Source of the DNA: Gibbula magus
Lineage: Eukaryota > Mollusca > Gastropoda > Trochida > Trochidae
Assembly (NCBI GenBank): GCA_936450465.1
Contig: OW388293.1
Coordinates: 53,967,201-54,031,200 of the forward strand
DNA: 64,000 nucleotides
Reading direction: 5' to 3'
Below the pieces are notes generated by a model. The model was not told where the DNA came from and searched no databases. It worked only from the letters and a program-made list of their open reading frames with translations. Both the position numbers and the translations under genes were made by a program. Below are positions 12,411 through 26,332 of this stretch, one piece after another. Position 1 is the stretch's first letter. Every line of letters starts with the position of its first letter.

Positions 12411-15400
12411 ATGCATTTTGAAGAAAGTTATCACGCTTGCTGTCAAGTAGTGTGGTTATCGCACTTAGAAAAATGTCCATGTTTTTTGGCCAATTTCGTC
12501 ACGCGAACCTCTTTAACGGCAAATCTGGAGTCCAACTTAAGGAAGGTAGCGGGAATTCGAAATGACCATTCGATAGATCACATTGGAATATACTTCTCAG
12601 CCAAGTTTGGTTCTGAAATATGCATTTTGAAGAAAGTTATCACGCTTGCTGTCAAGTAGTGTGGTTCTCGCACTTAGTAAAATGTCCATGTTTTTTGGCC
12701 AATTTGGTCACGCGAACCTCTTTAACGGCGAATCTGGAGTCCAACTTAAGGAAGGTAGCGGGAATTCGAAATAACCATTCGATAGATCACATTGTAATAT
12801 ACATCTCAGCCAAGTTTGGTTCTGAAATATGCATTTTGAAGAAAGTTATCACGCTTGCTGTCAAGTAGTGTGTTTCTCGCACTTACAATAATTTCCATGT
12901 TTTGTGGCCAATTTCGTCACGCGAACCTCTTTAACGGCGAATCTGGAGTCCAACTTAAGGAAGGTAGCGGGAATTCGAAATGACCATTCGATAGATCACA
13001 TTGGAATATACATCTCAGCCAAGTTTGGTTCTGAAATATGCATTTTGAAGAAAGTTATCACGCTTGCTGTCAAGTAGTGTGGTTCTCGCACTTAGAATAA
13101 TTTCCATGTTTTTTGGCCTATTTGGTCACGCGAACCTCTTTAACGGCGAATCTGGAGTCCAACTTAAGGAAGCTAGCGGGAATTCGAAATGACCATTCGC
13201 TAGATCACATTGTAATATACATCTCAGCCAAGTTTGGTTCTGAAATATGCATTTTGAAGAAAGTTATCACGCTTGCTGTCAAGTAGTGTGGTTATAGCAC
13301 TTAGAAAAATGTCCATGTTTTTTGGCCAATTTCGTCACGCGAACCTCTTTAACGGCAAATCTGGAGTCCAACTTAAGGAAGGTAGCGGGAATTCGAAATG
13401 ACCATTCGGTAGATCACATTGTAATTTACTTCCCAGCCAAGTTTGGTTCTGAAATATGCATTTTGAAGAAAGTTATCACGCTTGCTGTCAAGTACTGTGT
13501 TTCTCGCACTTAGTAAAATGTCCATGTTTTTTGGCCAATTTGGTCACGCGAACCTCTTTAACGGCGAATATGGAGTCCAACTAAAGGAAGGTAGCGAGAA
13601 TTCGAAATGACCATTCGTTAGATCACATTGTAATATACATCTCAGCCAAGTTTGGTTCTGAAATATGCATTTTGAAGAAAGTTATCACGCTTGCTGTCAA
13701 GTAGTGTGTTTCTCGCACTTACAATAATTTCCATGTTCTTTGGCCAATTTGGTCACGCGAACCTCTTTAACGGCGAATCTGGAGTCCAACTTAAGGAAGG
13801 TAGCGGGAATTGGAAATGAAAATTCGATAGATCACATTGGAATTTACTTCTCAGCCAAGTTTGGTTCTGAAATATGCATTTTGAAGAAAGTTATCACGCT
13901 TGCTGTCAAGTAGTGTGGTTCTCGCACTTAGAATAATTTCCATGTTTTTTGGCCAATTTGGTCATGCGAACCTCTTTAACGGCGAATCTGGAGTCCAACT
14001 TAAGGAAGGTAGCGGGAAAACGAATCGACCATTCGGTAGATCACATTGTAATATACATCTCAGCCAAGTTTGGTTCTGAAATATGCATTTTGAAGAAAGT
14101 TATCACGCTTGCTGTCAAGTACTGTGTTTCTCGCACTTAGTAAAATGTCCATGTTTTTTGGCCAATTTGGTCACGCGAACCTCTTTAACGGCGAATCTGG
14201 AGTCCAACTTAAGGAAGGTAGCGAGAATTCGAAATGACCATTCGATAGATCACATTGTAATATACATCTCAGCCAAGTTTGGTTCTGAAATATGCATTTT
14301 GAAGAAAGTTATCACGCTTGCTGTCAAGTAGTGTGTTTCTCGCACTTACAATAATTTCCATGTTTTGTGGCCAATTTGGTCACGCGAACCTCTTTAACGG
14401 CGAATCTGGAGTCCAACTTAAGGAAGGTAGCGGGAATTCGAAATGAACATTCGATAGATCACATTGGAATATACATCTCAGCCAAGTTTGGTTCTGAAAT
14501 ATGCATTTTGAAGAAAGTTATCACGCTTGCTGTCAAGTAGTGTGGTTCTCGCACTTAGAATAATTTCCATGTTTTTTGGCCTATTTGGTCACGCGAACCT
14601 CTTTAACGGCGAATCTGGAGTCCAACTTAAGGAAGCTAGCGGGAATTCGAAATGACCATTCGCTAGATCACATTGTAATATACATCTCAGCCAAGTTTGG
14701 TTCTGAAATATGCATTTTGAAGAAAGTTATCACGCTTGCTGTCAAGTAGTGTGGTTATAGCACTTAGAAAAATTTCCATGTTTTTTGGCCAATTTCGTCA
14801 CGCGAACCTCTTTAACGGCAAATCTGGAGTCCAACTTAAGGAAGGTAGCGGGAAATCGAAATGACCATTCGATAGATCACATTGTAATTTACTTCCCAGC
14901 CAAGTTTGGTTCTGAAATATGCATTTTGAAGAAAGTTATCACGCTTGCTGTCAAGTACTGTGTTTCTCGCACTTAGTAAAATGTCCATGTTTTTTGGCCA
15001 ATTTGGTCACGCGAACCTCTTTAACGGCGAATATGGAGTCCAACTTAAGGAAGGTAGCGAGAATTCGAAATGACCATTCGATAGATCACATTGTAATATA
15101 CATCTCAGCCAAGTTTGGTTCTGAAATATGCATTTTGAAGAAAGTTATCACGCTTGCTGTCAAGTAGTGTGTTTCTCGCACTAACAATAATTTCCATGTT
15201 CTTTGGCCAATTTGCTCACGCGAACCTCTTTAACGGCGAATCTGGAGTCCAACTTAAGAAAGGAAGCGGGAATTCGAAATGACCATTCGATAGATCACAT
15301 TGGAATTTACTTCTCAGCCAAGTTTGGTTCTGAAATATGCATTTTGAAGAAAGTTATCACGCTTGCTGTCAAGTAGTGTGTTTCTCGCACTTAGAATAAT

Positions 15401-15775
15401 TTCCATGTTTTTTGGCCAATTTGGTCATGCGAACCTCTTTAACGGCGAATCTGGAGTCCAACTTAAGGAAGGTAGCGGGAATTGGATATGACCATTCGAT
15501 AGATCACATTGTAATATACATCTCAGCCAAGTTTGGTTCTGAAATATGCATTTTGAAGAAAGTTATCACGCTTGCTGTCAAGTACTGTGTTTCTCGCACT
15601 TAGTAAAATGTCCATGTTTTTTGGCCAATTTGGTCACGCGAACCTCTTTAACGGCGAATCTGGAGTCCAACTTAAGGAAGGTAGCGAGAATTCGAAATGA
15701 CCATTCGATAGATCACATTGTAATATACATCTCAGCCAAGTTTGGTTCTGAAATATGCATTTTGAAGAAAGTTAT
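12411..15775 (+). repeat. 18-unit HOR, copy 2 with one extra unit
   Basis: This block pairs with 8649 to about 11800. It includes an additional unit of the GGCCTATTTGG type around 14500-14709, which raises the offset from 3762 to 3971. Pairing is lost after about 15775, where the 11784 S-type partner is missing. Confidence 0.8.
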
Positions 15776-16172
15776 CACGCTTGCTGTCAAGTAGTGTGTT
15801 TCTCGCACTTAGAATAATTTCCATGTTTTTTGGCCAATTTGGTCACGCGAACCTCTTTAACGGCGAATCTGGAGTCCAACTTAAGGAAGGTAGCGGGAAT
15901 TCGAAATGAACATTCGATAGATCACATTGGAATATACATCTAAGCCAAGTTTGGTTCTGAAATATGCATTTTGAAGAAAGTTATCACGCTTGCTGTCAAG
16001 TACTGTGTTTCTCGCACTTAGTAAAATGTCCATGTTTTGTGGCCAATTTGGTCACGCGAACCTCTTTAACGGCGAATCTGGAGTCCAACTTAAGGAAGGT
16101 AGCGGGAATTCGAAATGAACATTCGATAGATCACATTGGAATATACATCTCAGCCAAGTTTGGTTCTGAAAT
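15776..16172 (+). repeat. Two satellite units linking two HORs
   Basis: About two ordinary 209-bp units with AATGAACATTCG and TTGGAATATAC. One carries ATCTAAGCC near 15939, a rare change inside the otherwise constant core. Confidence 0.75.
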
Positions 16173-17634
16173 ATGCATTTTGAAGAAAGTTATCACGCTT
16201 GCTGTCAAGTAGTGTGGTTCTCGCACTTAGAATAATTTCCATGTTTTTTGGCCTATTTGGTCACGCGAACCTCTTTAACGGCGAATCTGGAGTCCAACTT
16301 AAGGAAGCTAGCGGGAATTCGAAATGACCATTCGCTAGATCACATTGTAATATACATCTCAGCCAAGTTTGGTTCTGAAATATGCATTTTGAAGAAAGTT
16401 ATCACGCTTGCTGTCAAGTAGTGTGGTTATAGCACTTAGAAAAATTTCCATGTTTTTTGGCCAATTTCGTCACGCGAACCTCTTTAACGGCAAATCTGGA
16501 GTCCAACTTAAGGAAGGTAGCGGGAATTCGAAATGACCATTCGATAGATCACATTGTAATTTACTTCCCAGCCAAGTTTGGTTCTGAAATATGCATTTTG
16601 AAGAAAGTTATCACGCTTGCTGTCAAGTACTGTGTTTCTCGCACTTAGTAAAATGTCCATGTTTTTTGGCCAATTTGGTCACGCGAACCTCTTTAACGGC
16701 GAATATTGAGTCCAACTTAAGGAAGGTAGCGAGAATTCGAAATGACCATTCGATAGATCACATTGTAATATACATCTCAGCCAAGTTTGGTTCTGAAATA
16801 TGCATTTTGAAGAAAGTTATCACGCTTGCTGTCAAGTAGTGTGTTTCTCGCACTAACAATAATTTCCATGTTCTTTGGCCAATTTGGTCACGCGAACCTC
16901 TTTAACGGCGAATCTGGAGTCCAACTTAAGAAAGGAAGCGGGAATTCGAAATGACCATTCGATAGATCACATTGGAATTTACTTCTCAGCCAAGTTTGGT
17001 TCTGAAATATGCATTTTGAAGAAAGTTATCACGCTTGCTGTCAAGTAGTGTGTTTCTCGCACTTAGAATAATTTCCATGTTTTTTGGCCAATTTGGTCAT
17101 GCGAACCTCTTTAACGGCGAATCTGGAGTCCAACTTAAGGAAGGTAGCGGGAATTGGATATGACCATTCGATAGATCACATTGTAATATACATCTCAGCC
17201 AAGTTTGGTTCTGAAATATGCATTTTGAAGAAAGTTATCACGCTTGCTGTCAAGTACTGTGTTTCCGCACTTAGTAAAATGTCCATGTTTTTTGGCCAAT
17301 TTGGTCACGCGAACCTCTTTAACGGCGAATCTGGAGTCCAACTTAAGGAAGGTAGCGGGAATTGGATATGACCATTCGATAGATCACATTGTAATATACA
17401 TCTCAGCCAAGTTTGGTTCTGAAATATGCATTTTGAAGAAAGTTATCACGCTTGCTGTCAAGTACTGTGTTTCTCGCACTTAGTAAAATGTCCATGTTTT
17501 TTGGCCAATTTGGTCACGCGAACCTCTTTAACGGCGAATCTGGAGTCCAACTTAAGGAAGGTAGCGAGAATTCGAAATGACCATTCGATAGATCACATTG
17601 TAATATACATCTCAGCCAAGTTTGGTTCTGAAAT
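16173..17634 (+). repeat. 7-unit HOR, copy 1 (1462 bp)
   Basis: The units in order are GGCCTATTTGG type, TTATAGCAC type, TAC class with GAATATTGAG, CACTAACAAT type, CATGCGAACC with GGATATGACC, TAC with GGATATGACC, and TAC with GAGAATTCG. It is one base shorter than the next copies because of the deletion near 17265. Confidence 0.9.
17218..17425 (+). repeat. 208-bp unit, one base lost near 17265
   Basis: The sequence reads GTGTTTCCGCAC in place of GTGTTTCTCGCAC. Copies 2 and 3 of the same HOR (18680 and 20143) do not share the loss, so it is private to this copy and younger than the HOR duplication. Confidence 0.95.
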
Positions 17635-19097
17635 ATGCATTTTGAAGAAAGTTATCACGCTTGCTGTCAAGTAGTGTGGTTCTCGCACTTAGAATAATTT
17701 CCATGTTTTTTGGCCTATTTGGTCACGCGAACCTCTTTAACGGCGAATCTGGAGTCCAACTTAAGGAAGCTAGCGGGAATTCGAAATGACCATTCGCTAG
17801 ATCACATTGTAATATACATCTCAGCCAAGTTTGGTTCTGAAATATGCATTTTGAAGAAAGTTATCACGCTTGCTGTCAAGTAGTGTGGTTATAGCACTTA
17901 GAAAAATTTCCATGTTTTTTGGCCAATTTCGTCACGCGAACCTCTTTAACGGCAAATCTGGAGTCCAACTTAAGGAAGGTAGCGGGAATTCGAAATGACC
18001 ATTCGATAGATCACATTGTAATTTACTTCCCAGCCAAGTTTGGTTCTGAAATATGCATTTTGAAGAAAGTTATCACGCTTGCTGTCAAGTACTGTGTTTC
18101 TCGCACTTAGTAAAATGTCCATGTTTTTTGGCCAATTTGGTCACGCGAACCTCTTTAACGGCGAATATGGAGTCCAACTTAAGGAAGGTAGCGAGAATTC
18201 GAAATGACCATTCGATAGATCACATTGTAATATACATCTCAGCCAAGTTTGGTTCTGAAATATGCATTTTGAAGAAAGTTATCACGCTTGCTGTCAAGTA
18301 GTGTGTTTCTCGCACTAACAATAATTTCCATGTTCTTTGGCCAATTTGGTCACGCGAACCTCTTTAACGGCGAATCTGGAGTCCAACTTAAGAAAGGAAG
18401 CGGGAATTCGAAATGACCATTCGATAGATCACATTGGAATTTACTTCTCAGCCAAGTTTGGTTCTGAAATATGCATTTTGAAGAAAGTTATCACGCTTGC
18501 TGTCAAGTAGTGTGTTTCTCGCACTTAGAATAATTTCCATGTTTTTTGGCCAATTTGGTCATGCGAACCTCTTTAACGGCGAATCTGGAGTCCAACTTAA
18601 GGAAGGTAGCGGGAATTGGATATGACCATTCGATAGATCACATTGTAATATACATCTCAGCCAAGTTTGGTTCTGAAATATGCATTTTGAAGAAAGTTAT
18701 CACGCTTGCTGTCAAGTACTGTGTTTCTCGCACTTAGTAAAATGTCCATGTTTTTTGGCCAATTTGGTCACGCGAACCTCTTTAACGGCGAATCTGGAGT
18801 CCAACTTAAGGAAGGTAGCGGGAATTGGATATGACCATTCGATAGATCACATTGTAATATACATCTCAGCCAAGTTTGGTTCTGAAATATGCATTTTGAA
18901 GAAAGTTATCACGCTTGCTGTCAAGTACTGTGTTTCTCGCACTTAGTAAAATGTCCATGTTTTTTGGCCAATTTGGTCACGCGAACCTCTTTAACGGCGA
19001 ATCTGGAGTCCAACTTAAGGAAGGTAGCGAGAATTCGAAATGACCATTCGATAGATCACATTGTAATATACATCTCAGCCAAGTTTGGTTCTGAAAT
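17635..19097 (+). repeat. 7-unit HOR, copy 2 (1463 bp)
   Basis: It has the same seven unit types in the same order as 16173-17634 and 19098-20560. At every diagnostic site I compared with copy 3 (for example GAATATGG, CACTAACAAT, AAGAAAGGAAGC, GGATATGACC) the two agree, which points to recent duplication. Confidence 0.92.
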
Positions 19098-20560
19098 ATG
19101 CATTTTGAAGAAAGTTATCACGCTTGCTGTCAAGTAGTGTGGTTCTCGCACTTAGAATAATTTCCATGTTTTTTGGCCTATTTGGTCACGCGAACCTCTT
19201 TAACGGCGAATCTGGAGTCCAACTTAAGGAAGCTAGCGGGAATTCGAAATGACCATTCGCTAGATCACATTGTAATATACATCTCAGCCAAGTTTGGTTC
19301 TGAAATATGCATTTTGAAGAAAGTTATCACGCTTGCTGTCAAGTAGTGTGGTTATAGCACTTAGAAAAATTTCCATGTTTTTTGGCCAATTTCGTCACGC
19401 GAACCTCTTTAACGGCAAATCTGGAGTCCAACTTAAGGAAGGTAGCGGGAATTCGAAATGACCATTCGATAGATCACATTGTAATTTACTTCCCAGCCAA
19501 GTTTGGTTCTGAAATATGCATTTTGAAGAAAGTTATCACGCTTGCTGTCAAGTACTGTGTTTCTCGCACTTAGTAAAATGTCCATGTTTTTTGGCCAATT
19601 TGGTCACGCGAACCTCTTTAACGGCGAATATGGAGTCCAACTTAAGGAAGGTAGCGAGAATTCGAAATGACCATTCGATAGATCACATTGTAATATACAT
19701 CTCAGCCAAGTTTGGTTCTGAAATATGCATTTTGAAGAAAGTTATCACGCTTGCTGTCAAGTAGTGTGTTTCTCGCACTAACAATAATTTCCATGTTCTT
19801 TGGCCAATTTGGTCACGCGAACCTCTTTAACGGCGAATCTGGAGTCCAACTTAAGAAAGGAAGCGGGAATTCGAAATGACCATTCGATAGATCACATTGG
19901 AATTTACTTCTCAGCCAAGTTTGGTTCTGAAATATGCATTTTGAAGAAAGTTATCACGCTTGCTGTCAAGTAGTGTGTTTCTCGCACTTAGAATAATTTC
20001 CATGTTTTTTGGCCAATTTGGTCATGCGAACCTCTTTAACGGCGAATCTGGAGTCCAACTTAAGGAAGGTAGCGGGAATTGGATATGACCATTCGATAGA
20101 TCACATTGTAATATACATCTCAGCCAAGTTTGGTTCTGAAATATGCATTTTGAAGAAAGTTATCACGCTTGCTGTCAAGTACTGTGTTTCTCGCACTTAG
20201 TAAAATGTCCATGTTTTTTGGCCAATTTGGTCACGCGAACCTCTTTAACGGCGAATCTGGAGTCCAACTTAAGGAAGGTAGCGGGAATTGGATATGACCA
20301 TTCGATAGATCACATTGTAATATACATCTCAGCCAAGTTTGGTTCTGAAATATGCATTTTGAAGAAAGTTATCACGCTTGCTGTCAAGTACTGTGTTTCT
20401 CGCACTTAGTAAAATGTCCATGTTTTTTGGCCAATTTGGTCACGCGAACCTCTTTAACGGCGAATCTGGAGTCCAACTTAAGGAAGGTAGCGAGAATTCG
20501 AAATGACCATTCGATAGATCACATTGTAATATACATCTCAGCCAAGTTTGGTTCTGAAAT
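19098..20560 (+). repeat. 7-unit HOR, copy 3 (1463 bp)
   Basis: Exactly 1463 bp downstream of copy 2, with the same seven unit types. It is followed by a truncated fourth copy that starts at 20561 with the GGCCTATTTGG unit and the TTATAGCAC unit, then breaks inside a unit near 20850-20900. Confidence 0.92.
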
Positions 20561-20849
20561 ATGCATTTTGAAGAAAGTTATCACGCTTGCTGTCAAGTAG
20601 TGTGGTTCTCGCACTTAGAATAATTTCCATGTTTTTTGGCCTATTTGGTCACGCGAACCTCTTTAACGGCGAATCTGGAGTCCAACTTAAGGAAGCTAGC
20701 GGGAATTCGAAATGACCATTCGCTAGATCACATTGTAATATACATCTCAGCCAAGTTTGGTTCTGAAATATGCATTTTGAAGAAAGTTATCACGCTTGCT
20801 GTCAAGTAGTGTGGTTATAGCACTTAGAAAAATTTCCATGTTTTTTGGC

Positions 20850-20900
20850 CAATTTCGTCACGCGAACCTCTTTAACGGCGAATCTGGAGTCCAACTTAAG
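20850..20900 (+). other. Chimeric-unit junction, two units missing
   Basis: The unit starts like the TTCGTCACG unit of the 7-unit HOR (compare 19391). It then continues with GCGAATCTGG, AAGAAAGGAAGC and GGAATTTACTTCTCAG, which belong to the unit two places later (compare 19801-19910). Exactly two units (418 bp) are skipped and the 209-bp register is kept. The switch lies between unit positions about 87 and 131. This is a footprint of in-register unequal exchange that ends the HOR. Confidence 0.8.
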
Positions 20901-23900
20901 AAAGGAAGCGGGAATTCGAAATGACCATTCGATAGATCACATTGGAATTTACTTCTCAGCCAAGTTTGGTTCTGAAATATGCATTTTGAAGAAAGTTATC
21001 ACGCTTGCTGTCAAGTAGTGTGGTTCTCGCACTTAGAATAATTTCCTTGTTTTTTGGCCAATTTGGTCATGCGAACCTCTTTAACGGCGAATCTGGAGTC
21101 CAACTTAAAGAAACTAGCGGGAATTCGAAATGACCATTCGATAGATCACATTGTAATATACATCTCAGCCAAGTTTGGTTCTGAAATATGCATTTTGAAG
21201 AAAGTTATCACGCTTGCTGTCAAGTAGTGTGGTTCTCGCACTTAGTAAAATGTCCATGTTTTTTTACCAATTTGGTCACGCGAACCTCTTTAACGGCGAA
21301 TCTGGAGTCCAACTTAAGGAAGGTAGCGGGAATTCGAATCGACCATTCGGTAGATCACATTGTAATATACATCTCAGCCAAGTTTGGTTCTGAAATATGC
21401 ATTTTGAAGAAAGTTATCACGCTTGCTGTCAAGTACTGTGTTTCTCGCACTTACAATAATTTCCATGTTTTGTGGCCAATTTGGTCACGCGAACCTCTTT
21501 AACGGCGAATCTGGAGTCCAACTTAAGGAAGGTAGCGGGAATTCGAATCAACCATTCGATAGATCACATTGTAATATACATCTCAGCCAAGTTTGGTTCT
21601 GAAATATGCATTTTGAAGAAAGTTATCACGCTTGCTGTCAAGTACTGTGTTTCTCGCACTTAGTAAAATGTCCATGTTTTTTGGCCAATTTGGTCACGCG
21701 AACCTCTTTAACGGCGAATCTGGAGTCCAACTTAAGGAAGGTAGCGAGAATACGAAATGACCATTCGATAGATCACATTGTAATATACATCTCAGCCAAG
21801 TTTGGTTCTGAAATATGCATTTTGAAGAAAGTTATCACGCTTGCTGTCAAGTACTGTGTTTCTCGCACTTACAATAATTTCCATGTTTTTTGGCCAATTT
21901 GGTCACGCGAACCTCTTTAACGGCGAATCTGGAGTCCAACTTAAGGAAGGTAGCGAGAATTCGAAATGACCATTCGATAGATCACATTGTAATATACATC
22001 TCAGCCAAGTTTGGTTCTGAAATATGCATTTTGAAGAAAGTTATCACGCTTGCTGTCAAGTAGTGTGTTTCTCGCACTTACAATAATTTCCATGTTTTGT
22101 GGCCAATTTGGTCACGCGAACCTCTTTAACGGCGAATCTGGAGTCCAACTTAAGGAAGGTAGTGGGAATTCGAAATGAACATTCGATAGATCACATTGTA
22201 ATATACATCTCAGCCAAGTTTGGTTCTGAAATATGCATTTTGAAGAAAGTTATCACGCTTGCTGTCAAGTACTGTGTTTCTCGCACTTAGTAAAATGTCC
22301 ATGTTTTTTGGCCAATTTGGTCACGCGAACCTCTTTAACGGCGAATCTGGAGTCCAACTTAAGGAAGGTAGCGAGAATTCGAAATGACCATTCGATAGAT
22401 CACATTGTAATATACATCTCAGCCAAGTTTGGTTCTGAAATATGCATTTTGAAGAAAGTTATCACGCTTGCTGTCAAGTAGTGTGTTTCTCGCACTAACA
22501 ATAATTTCCATGTTCTTTGGCCAATTTGGTCACGCGAACCTCTTTAACGGCGAATCTGGAGTCCAACTTAAGAAAGGAAGCGGGAATTCGAAATGACCAT
22601 TCGATAGATCACATTGGAATTTACTTCTCAGCCAAGTTTGGTTCTGAAATATGCATTTTGAAGAAAGTTATCACGCTTGCTGTCAAGTAGTGTGTTTCTC
22701 GCACTTAGAATAATTTCCATGTTTTTTGGCCAATTTGGTCACGCGAACCTCTTTAACGGCGAATCTGGAGTCCAACTTAAGGAAGGTAGCGGGAATTCGA
22801 AATGAACATTCGATAGATCACATTGTAATATACATCTCAGCCAAGTTTGGTTCTGAAATATGCATTTTGAAGAAAGTTATCACGCTTGCTGTCAAGTACT
22901 GTGTTTCTCGCACTTAGTAAAATGTCCATGTTTTTTGGCCAATTTAGTCACGCGAACCTCTTTAACGGCGAATCTGGAGTCCAACTTAAGGAAGGTAGCG
23001 AGAATTCGAAATGACCATTCGATAGATCACATTGTAATATACATCTCAGCCAAGTTTGGTTCTGAAATATGCATTTTGAAGAAAGTTATCACGCTTGCTG
23101 TCAAGTAGTGTGTTTCTCGCACTTAGAATAATTTCCATGTTTTTTGGCCAATTTGGTCACGCGAACCTCTTTAACGGCGAATCTGGAGTCCAACTTAAGG
23201 AAGGTAGCGGGAATTCGAAATGAACATTCGATAGATCACATTGGAATATACATCTCAGCCAAGTTTCGTTCTGAAATATGCATTTTGAAGAAAGTTATCA
23301 CGCTTGCTGTCAAGTACTGTGTTTCTCGCACTTAGTAAAATGTCCATGTTTTTTGGCCAATTTCGTCACGCGAACCTCTTTAACGGCGAATCTGGAGTCC
23401 AACTTAAGGAAGGTAGCGGGAATTCGAAATAACCATTCGATAGATCACATTGTAATATACATCTCAGCCAAGTTTGGTTCTGAAATATGCATTTTGAAGA
23501 AAGTTATCACGCTTGCTGTCAAGTACTGTGTTTCTCGCACTTACAATAATTTCCATGTTTTTTGGCCAATTTGGTCACGCGAACCTCTTTAACGGCGAAT
23601 CTGGAGTCCAACTTAAGGAAGGTAGCGAGAATTCGAAATGACCATTCGATAGATCACATTGTAATATACATCTCAGCCAAGTTTGGTTCTGAAATATGCA
23701 TTTTGAAGAAAGTTATCACGCTTGCTGTCAAGTAGTGTGTTTCTCGCACTTAGAATAATTTCCATGTTTTTTGGCCAATTTGGTCATGCGAACCTCTTTA
23801 ACGGCGAATCTGGAGTCCAACTTAAGGAAGGTAGCGGGAATTGGATATGACCATTCGATAGATCACATTGTAATATACATCTCAGCCAAGTTTGGTTCTG

Positions 23901-24113
23901 AAATATGCATTTTGAAGAAAGTTATCACGCTTGCTGTCAAGTAGTGTGTTTCTCGCACTTAGAATAATTTCCATGTTTTTTGGCCAATTTGGTCATGCGA
24001 ACCTCTTTAACGGCGAATCTGGAGTCCAACTTAAGGAAGGTAGCGGGAATTGGATATGACCATTCGATAGATCACATTGTAATATACATCTCAGCCAAGT
24101 TTGGTTCTGAAAT
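20901..24113 (+). repeat. Transition zone of mixed units
   Basis: About 15 units. Two stretches match the next HOR but with different spacing: 22024-22441 pairs with 24950-25367 (offset 2926, 14 units) and 22860-23695 pairs with 24114-24949 (offset 1254, 6 units). The units at 23696 and 23905, both with CATGCGAACC and GGATATGACC, look like a single-unit tandem duplication. A rare CGAATCAACC occurs near 21545. Confidence 0.8.
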
Positions 24114-26293
24114 ATGCATTTTGAAGAAAGTTATCACGCTTGCTGTCAAGTACTGTGTTTCTCGCACTTAGTAAAATGTCCATGTTTTTTGGCCAATTTA
24201 GTCACGCGAACCTCTTTAACGGCGAATCTGGAGTCCAACTTAAGGAAGGTAGCGAGAATTCGAAATGACCATTCGATAGATCACATTGTAATATACATCT
24301 CAGCCAAGTTTGGTTCTGAAATATGCATTTTGAAGAAAGTTATCACGCTTGCTGTCAAGTAGTGTGTTTCTCGCACTTAGAATAATTTCCATGTTTTTTG
24401 GCCAATTTGGTCACGCGAACCTCTTTAACGGCGAATCTGGAGTCCAACTTAAGGAAGGTAGCGGGAATTCGAAATGAACATTCGATAGATCACATTGGAA
24501 TATACATCTCAGCCAAGTTTGGTTCTGAAATATGCATTTTGAAGAAAGTTATCACGCTTGCTGTCAAGTACTGTGTTTCTCGCACTTAGTAAAATGTCCA
24601 TGTTTTTTGGCCAATTTCGTCACGCGAACCTCTTTAACGGCGAATCTGGAGTCCAACTTAAGGAAGGTAGCGGGAATTCGAAATAACCATTCGATAGATC
24701 ACATTGTAATATACATCTCAGCCAAGTTTGGTTCTGAAATATGCATTTTGAAGAAAGTTATCACGCTTGCTGTCAAGTACTGTGTTTCTCGCACTTACAA
24801 TAATTTCCATGTTTTTTGGCCAATTTGGTCACGCGAACCTCTTTAACGGCGAATCTGGAGTCCAACTTAAGGAAGGTAGCGAGAATACGAAATGACCATT
24901 CGATAGATCACATTGTAATATACATCTCAGCCAAGTTTGGTTCTGAAATATGCATTTTGAAGAAAGTTATCACGCTTGCTGTCAAGTAGTGTGTTTCTCG
25001 CACTTACAATAATTTCCATGTTTTGTGGCCAATTTGGTCACGCGAACCTCTTTAACGGCGAATCTGGAGTCCAACTTAAGGAAGGTAGTGGGAATTCGAA
25101 ATGAACATTCGATAGATCACATTGTAATATACATCTCAGCCAAGTTTGGTTCTGAAATATGCATTTTGAAGAAAGTTATCACGCTTGCTGTCAAGTACTG
25201 TGTTTCTCGCACTTAGTAAAATGTCCATGTTTTTTGGCCAATTTGGTCACGCGAACCTCTTTAACGGCGAATCTGGAGTCCAACTTAAGGAAGGTAGCGA
25301 GAATTCGAAATGACCATTCGATAGATCACATTGTAATATACATCTCAGCCAAGTTTGGTTCTGAAATATGCATTTTGAAGAAAGTTATCACGCTTGCTGT
25401 CAAGTAGTGTGTTTCTCGCACTTAGAATAATTTCCATGTTTTTTGGCCAATTTGGTCACGCGAACCTCTTTAACGGCGAATCTGGAGTCCAACTTAAGGA
25501 AGGTAGCGGGAATTCGAAATGAACATTCGATAGATCACATTGGAATATACATCTCAGCCAAGTTTCGTTCTGAAATATGCATTTTGAAGAAAGTTATCAC
25601 GCTTGCTGTCAAGTACTGTGTTTCTCGCACTTAGTAAAATGTCCATGTTTTTTGGCCAATTTGGTCACGCGAACCTCTTTAACGGCGAATCTGGAGTCCA
25701 ACTTAAGGAAGGTAGCGAGAATTCGAAATGACCATTCGATAGATCACATTGTAATATACATCTCAGCCAAGTTTGGTTCTGAAATATGCATTTTGAAGAA
25801 AGTTATCACGCTTGCTGTCAAGTAGTGTGTTTCTCGCACTTACAATAATTTCCATGTTTTTTGGCCAATTTGGTCACGCGAACCTCTTTAACGGCGAATC
25901 TGGAGTCCAACTTAAGGAAGGTAGCGGGAATTCGAAATGAACATTCGATAGATCACATTGGAATATACATCTCAGCCAAGTTTGGTTCTGAAATATGCAT
26001 TTTGAAGAAAGTTATCACGCTTGCTGTCAAGTACTGTGTTTCTCGCACTTAGTAAAATGTCCATGTTTTTTGGCCAATTTGGTCACGCGAACCTCTTTAA
26101 CGGCGAATCTGGAGTCCAACTTAAGGAAGGTAGCGAGAATACGAAATGACCATTCGATAGATCACATTGTAATATACATCTCAGCCAAGTTTGGTTCTGA
26201 AATATGCATTTTGAAGAAAGTTATCACGCTTGCTGTCAAGTAGTGTGTTTCTCGCACTTAGAATAATTTCCATGTTTTTTGGCCAATTTGGTC

Positions 26294-26332
26294 ACGCGAA
26301 CCTCTTTAACGGCGAATCTGGAGTCCAACTTA
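26294..26332 (+). other. Chimeric-unit junction in copy A
   Basis: The unit at 26204 has the left half of the copy B unit at 30383 (CACGCGAACC) and the right half of the following unit at 30592 (AAAGAAGCTAGCGGG). It replaces both, removing exactly one unit. The switch lies between unit positions 91 and 129. Alternatively, copy A is ancestral and copy B arose by the reverse exchange. Confidence 0.7.

Noticed and set aside
17084..17371. A longer, 95-codon open frame near 17.1 kb
   Set aside because: It results from the one-base deletion at about 17265, which joins two satellite frames.
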